Part shown: piece by piece, positions 63,015 to 64,000 of the stretch | Numbering within the stretch: the stretch's first letter is position 1 | Layout: every line of letters starts with the position of its first letter | DNA from: Eisenbergiella porci | Lineage (GTDB): Bacteria; Bacillota; Clostridia; Lachnospirales; Lachnospiraceae | Reading direction: 5' to 3' | Length of the DNA: 64,000 bases | NCBI RefSeq assembly: GCF_009696275.1 | Contig: NZ_VUMI01000021.1 | Location: 1-64,000 of the forward strand | Notes under the pieces: model-generated | What the model saw: only the letters and a program-made list of their open reading frames with translations | The model's database searches: none | What the model was told of the DNA's origin: nothing | Translations under genes and position numbers: made by a program

Positions 63015-63361
63015 CTTAGTTCCGCTTTTGAAGGGAGTGATCTTATCTATTCGCCGCATCTGCCCTACGGGCCATTGGCGTACAAAGCGGACAATCGCAA
63101 GAAAAATAATGAAAAAGGAGGACAGCCGGAATCATGCCCCCAGAAACCGGGCGGCATATTGTTCCGGCTTTTGTATGCCTATGTAACATGACAAACCTAT
63201 TTATTAATCAGATTCCGGCTAACAAATTCCCCCAAACCGCAACGACAAAACCCCATCATCTCCCGGAAGCCGCATATTTACAGGCATTAGAGAGTTTTGT
63301 CGCTGTCTGTTATACTGTTGCCTGATCCCGTCATGAGGCGGGGAAAAGGAGGTAACAGTAA
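63015..63361. other. Gap without a convincing gene
   Basis: Short frames only, such as MKKEDSRNHAPRNRAAYCSG after an AAGGAGG-like site near 63110, and one of 63 codons at 63134 without a ribosome binding site. A TATACT box near 63312, a GAGGCGGGG stretch and AAAGGAGG at about 63347 belong to the next gene. The rest is probably leftover of the second element. Confidence 0.5.
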
Positions 63362-64000
63362 ATGTTGGATTTAATGAATCCGGAGGAAAGACCGGAACAG
63401 GTCCAGAGGTATGGAGTGTATACCATCAGGACAGCGACGGAGGACGGGGTGGTCTATGCCCGGTCATTCATAGTGCTGCGGAACGGTTATAGTGTCATCA
63501 TCCGTTTCACACGGCTCCAGGACTACGCGGGCTTTAAGGTGTATAAGCCGATCTCGTCAAATGCTGAGAAGAAGCTGTATTACATCTGTGGGATGCTCAA
63601 CTATGTCCTGGTGGATCATGGAAGGAGGTTCGGGATCCGCCATGTGTTCGGCATTACGGCGGAGATGCTGCAGGAATACTTCGACCATTATACAGCAGAA
63701 AAGAAAGCGGACGGGGAGTACCGGGGAAGGGACAGCATCACCAAATGTATCGGCGCGGTGACTGCTTTTATGGCAAACCTTTCATGGAAGTTTGGTGGTT
63801 TCATGAAGGTCACCAGAAAGAGCCTGTACTGTGACGAAGTTGCGTATGACAGACATGGGCGGCGTTTCTTTAAAGCGGTCCCTTTATTCCAGGTGTCCGG
63901 GATGCCGGTTAGGAAAAAGATCTTCCGGGATATCCCTTATAAAGTCTTTGAAATCCTGGTTCCGATGGCCTTCCGCTATGCCAGGGACATCGCTTTCGGA
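63362..64000 (+). CDS. Probable site-specific recombinase, N-terminal part, runs off the window
   Basis: An open frame of 213 codons without a stop, ATG 63362 behind AAAGGAGG. It reads MLDLMNPEERPEQVQRYGVYTIRTATEDGVVYARSFIVLRNG, then FMANLSWKFGGFMKVTRKSLYCDEVAYDRHGRR and FRDIPYKVFEILVPMAFRYARDIAFG. The last part resembles the start of a tyrosine-recombinase catalytic domain (the region before the first arginine), and the N-terminal part a long SAM-like domain found in recombinases of small clostridial elements. It is a guess at family level; the catalytic residues are outside the window. Confidence 0.5.
   Translation, partial: MLDLMNPEERPEQVQRYGVYTIRTATEDGVVYARSFIVLRNGYSVIIRFTRLQDYAGFKVYKPISSNAEKKLYYICGMLNYVLVDHGRRFGIRHVFGITAEMLQEYFDHYTAEKKADGEYRGRDSITKCIGAVTAFMANLSWKFGGFMKVTRKSLYCDEVAYDRHGRRFFKAVPLFQVSGMPVRKKIFRDIPYKVFEILVPMAFRYARDIAFG

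Overview
The window reads as DNA of a gut-type Firmicute, probably a Clostridia/Lachnospiraceae-like bacterium. The reasons are Tn1549/CTn-type gene families, AGGAGG ribosome binding sites, and several BceRS/CprRK-like two-component systems next to FtsX-type ABC transporters. There is no rRNA, tRNA or CRISPR array, and I see no ordinary housekeeping gene. Almost everything is mobile-element backbone or its cargo.

Layout. (1) 1-156: the end of a tyrosine-recombinase element that cuts parA inside the Walker A motif. (2) About 152-27250: backbone of a Tn1549-like conjugative or mobilizable element: parA (3' part), parB, repA, topB, a primase-zinc-finger/ArdC/YodL fusion, TTRAP, a giant methylase-SNF2 helicase of about 3050 aa carrying tnpV in an overlapping frame and split by a group II intron, a DUF3849 gene, mobC and relaxase. 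Two AT-rich genes sit in it as cargo: a CPBP membrane protein and an AlbA_2/ATPase regulator. No type IV secretion genes are visible, so the unit looks mobilizable rather than self-transmissible. (3) About 27260-48850: a 21.6-kb cargo block bracketed by near-identical copies of a direct-repeat operator. It holds a response regulator and kinase, four FtsX-like permeases (one broken) with one ATPase, a PadR/DUF2812 pair, small genes, and a second regulator/kinase/ATPase/two-permease operon resembling CprRK-CprABC or BceRSAB lantibiotic-response systems. (4) 49000-53760: the recombination end: a sigma-like regulator, a possibly structured RNA region, an excisionase and two tandem paralogous tyrosine integrases. 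(5) 53771-54984: the first 16 codons of parA, cut at the same six-base core (CGTTGG) as the left copy, then an end of the same recombinase-element family in inverted orientation. The two parA halves therefore lie at opposite ends of the 53.7-kb unit and the unit's own ends are joined inside it, as in a circular or tandem form. (6) 54985-59846: a third regulator/kinase/ATPase/permease operon; the regulator has lost its 5' end and the kinase has an in-frame stop. (7) 59850-63014: a decayed second conjugative element with nonsense codons, deletion fusions and an orphan antitoxin. (8) 63362-64000: a probable recombinase gene running out of the window.

How it fits together: ParAB, RepA and topoisomerase III would maintain and replicate the circular form; MobC and relaxase would process the transfer origin; the sigma-like protein, excisionase and integrases control excision and insertion. 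The cargo sensors probably respond to cell-envelope antibiotics or lantibiotics and switch on the FtsX-type transporters through repeated OmpR-type operators. Functional names rest on motifs read by eye; no database search was run.
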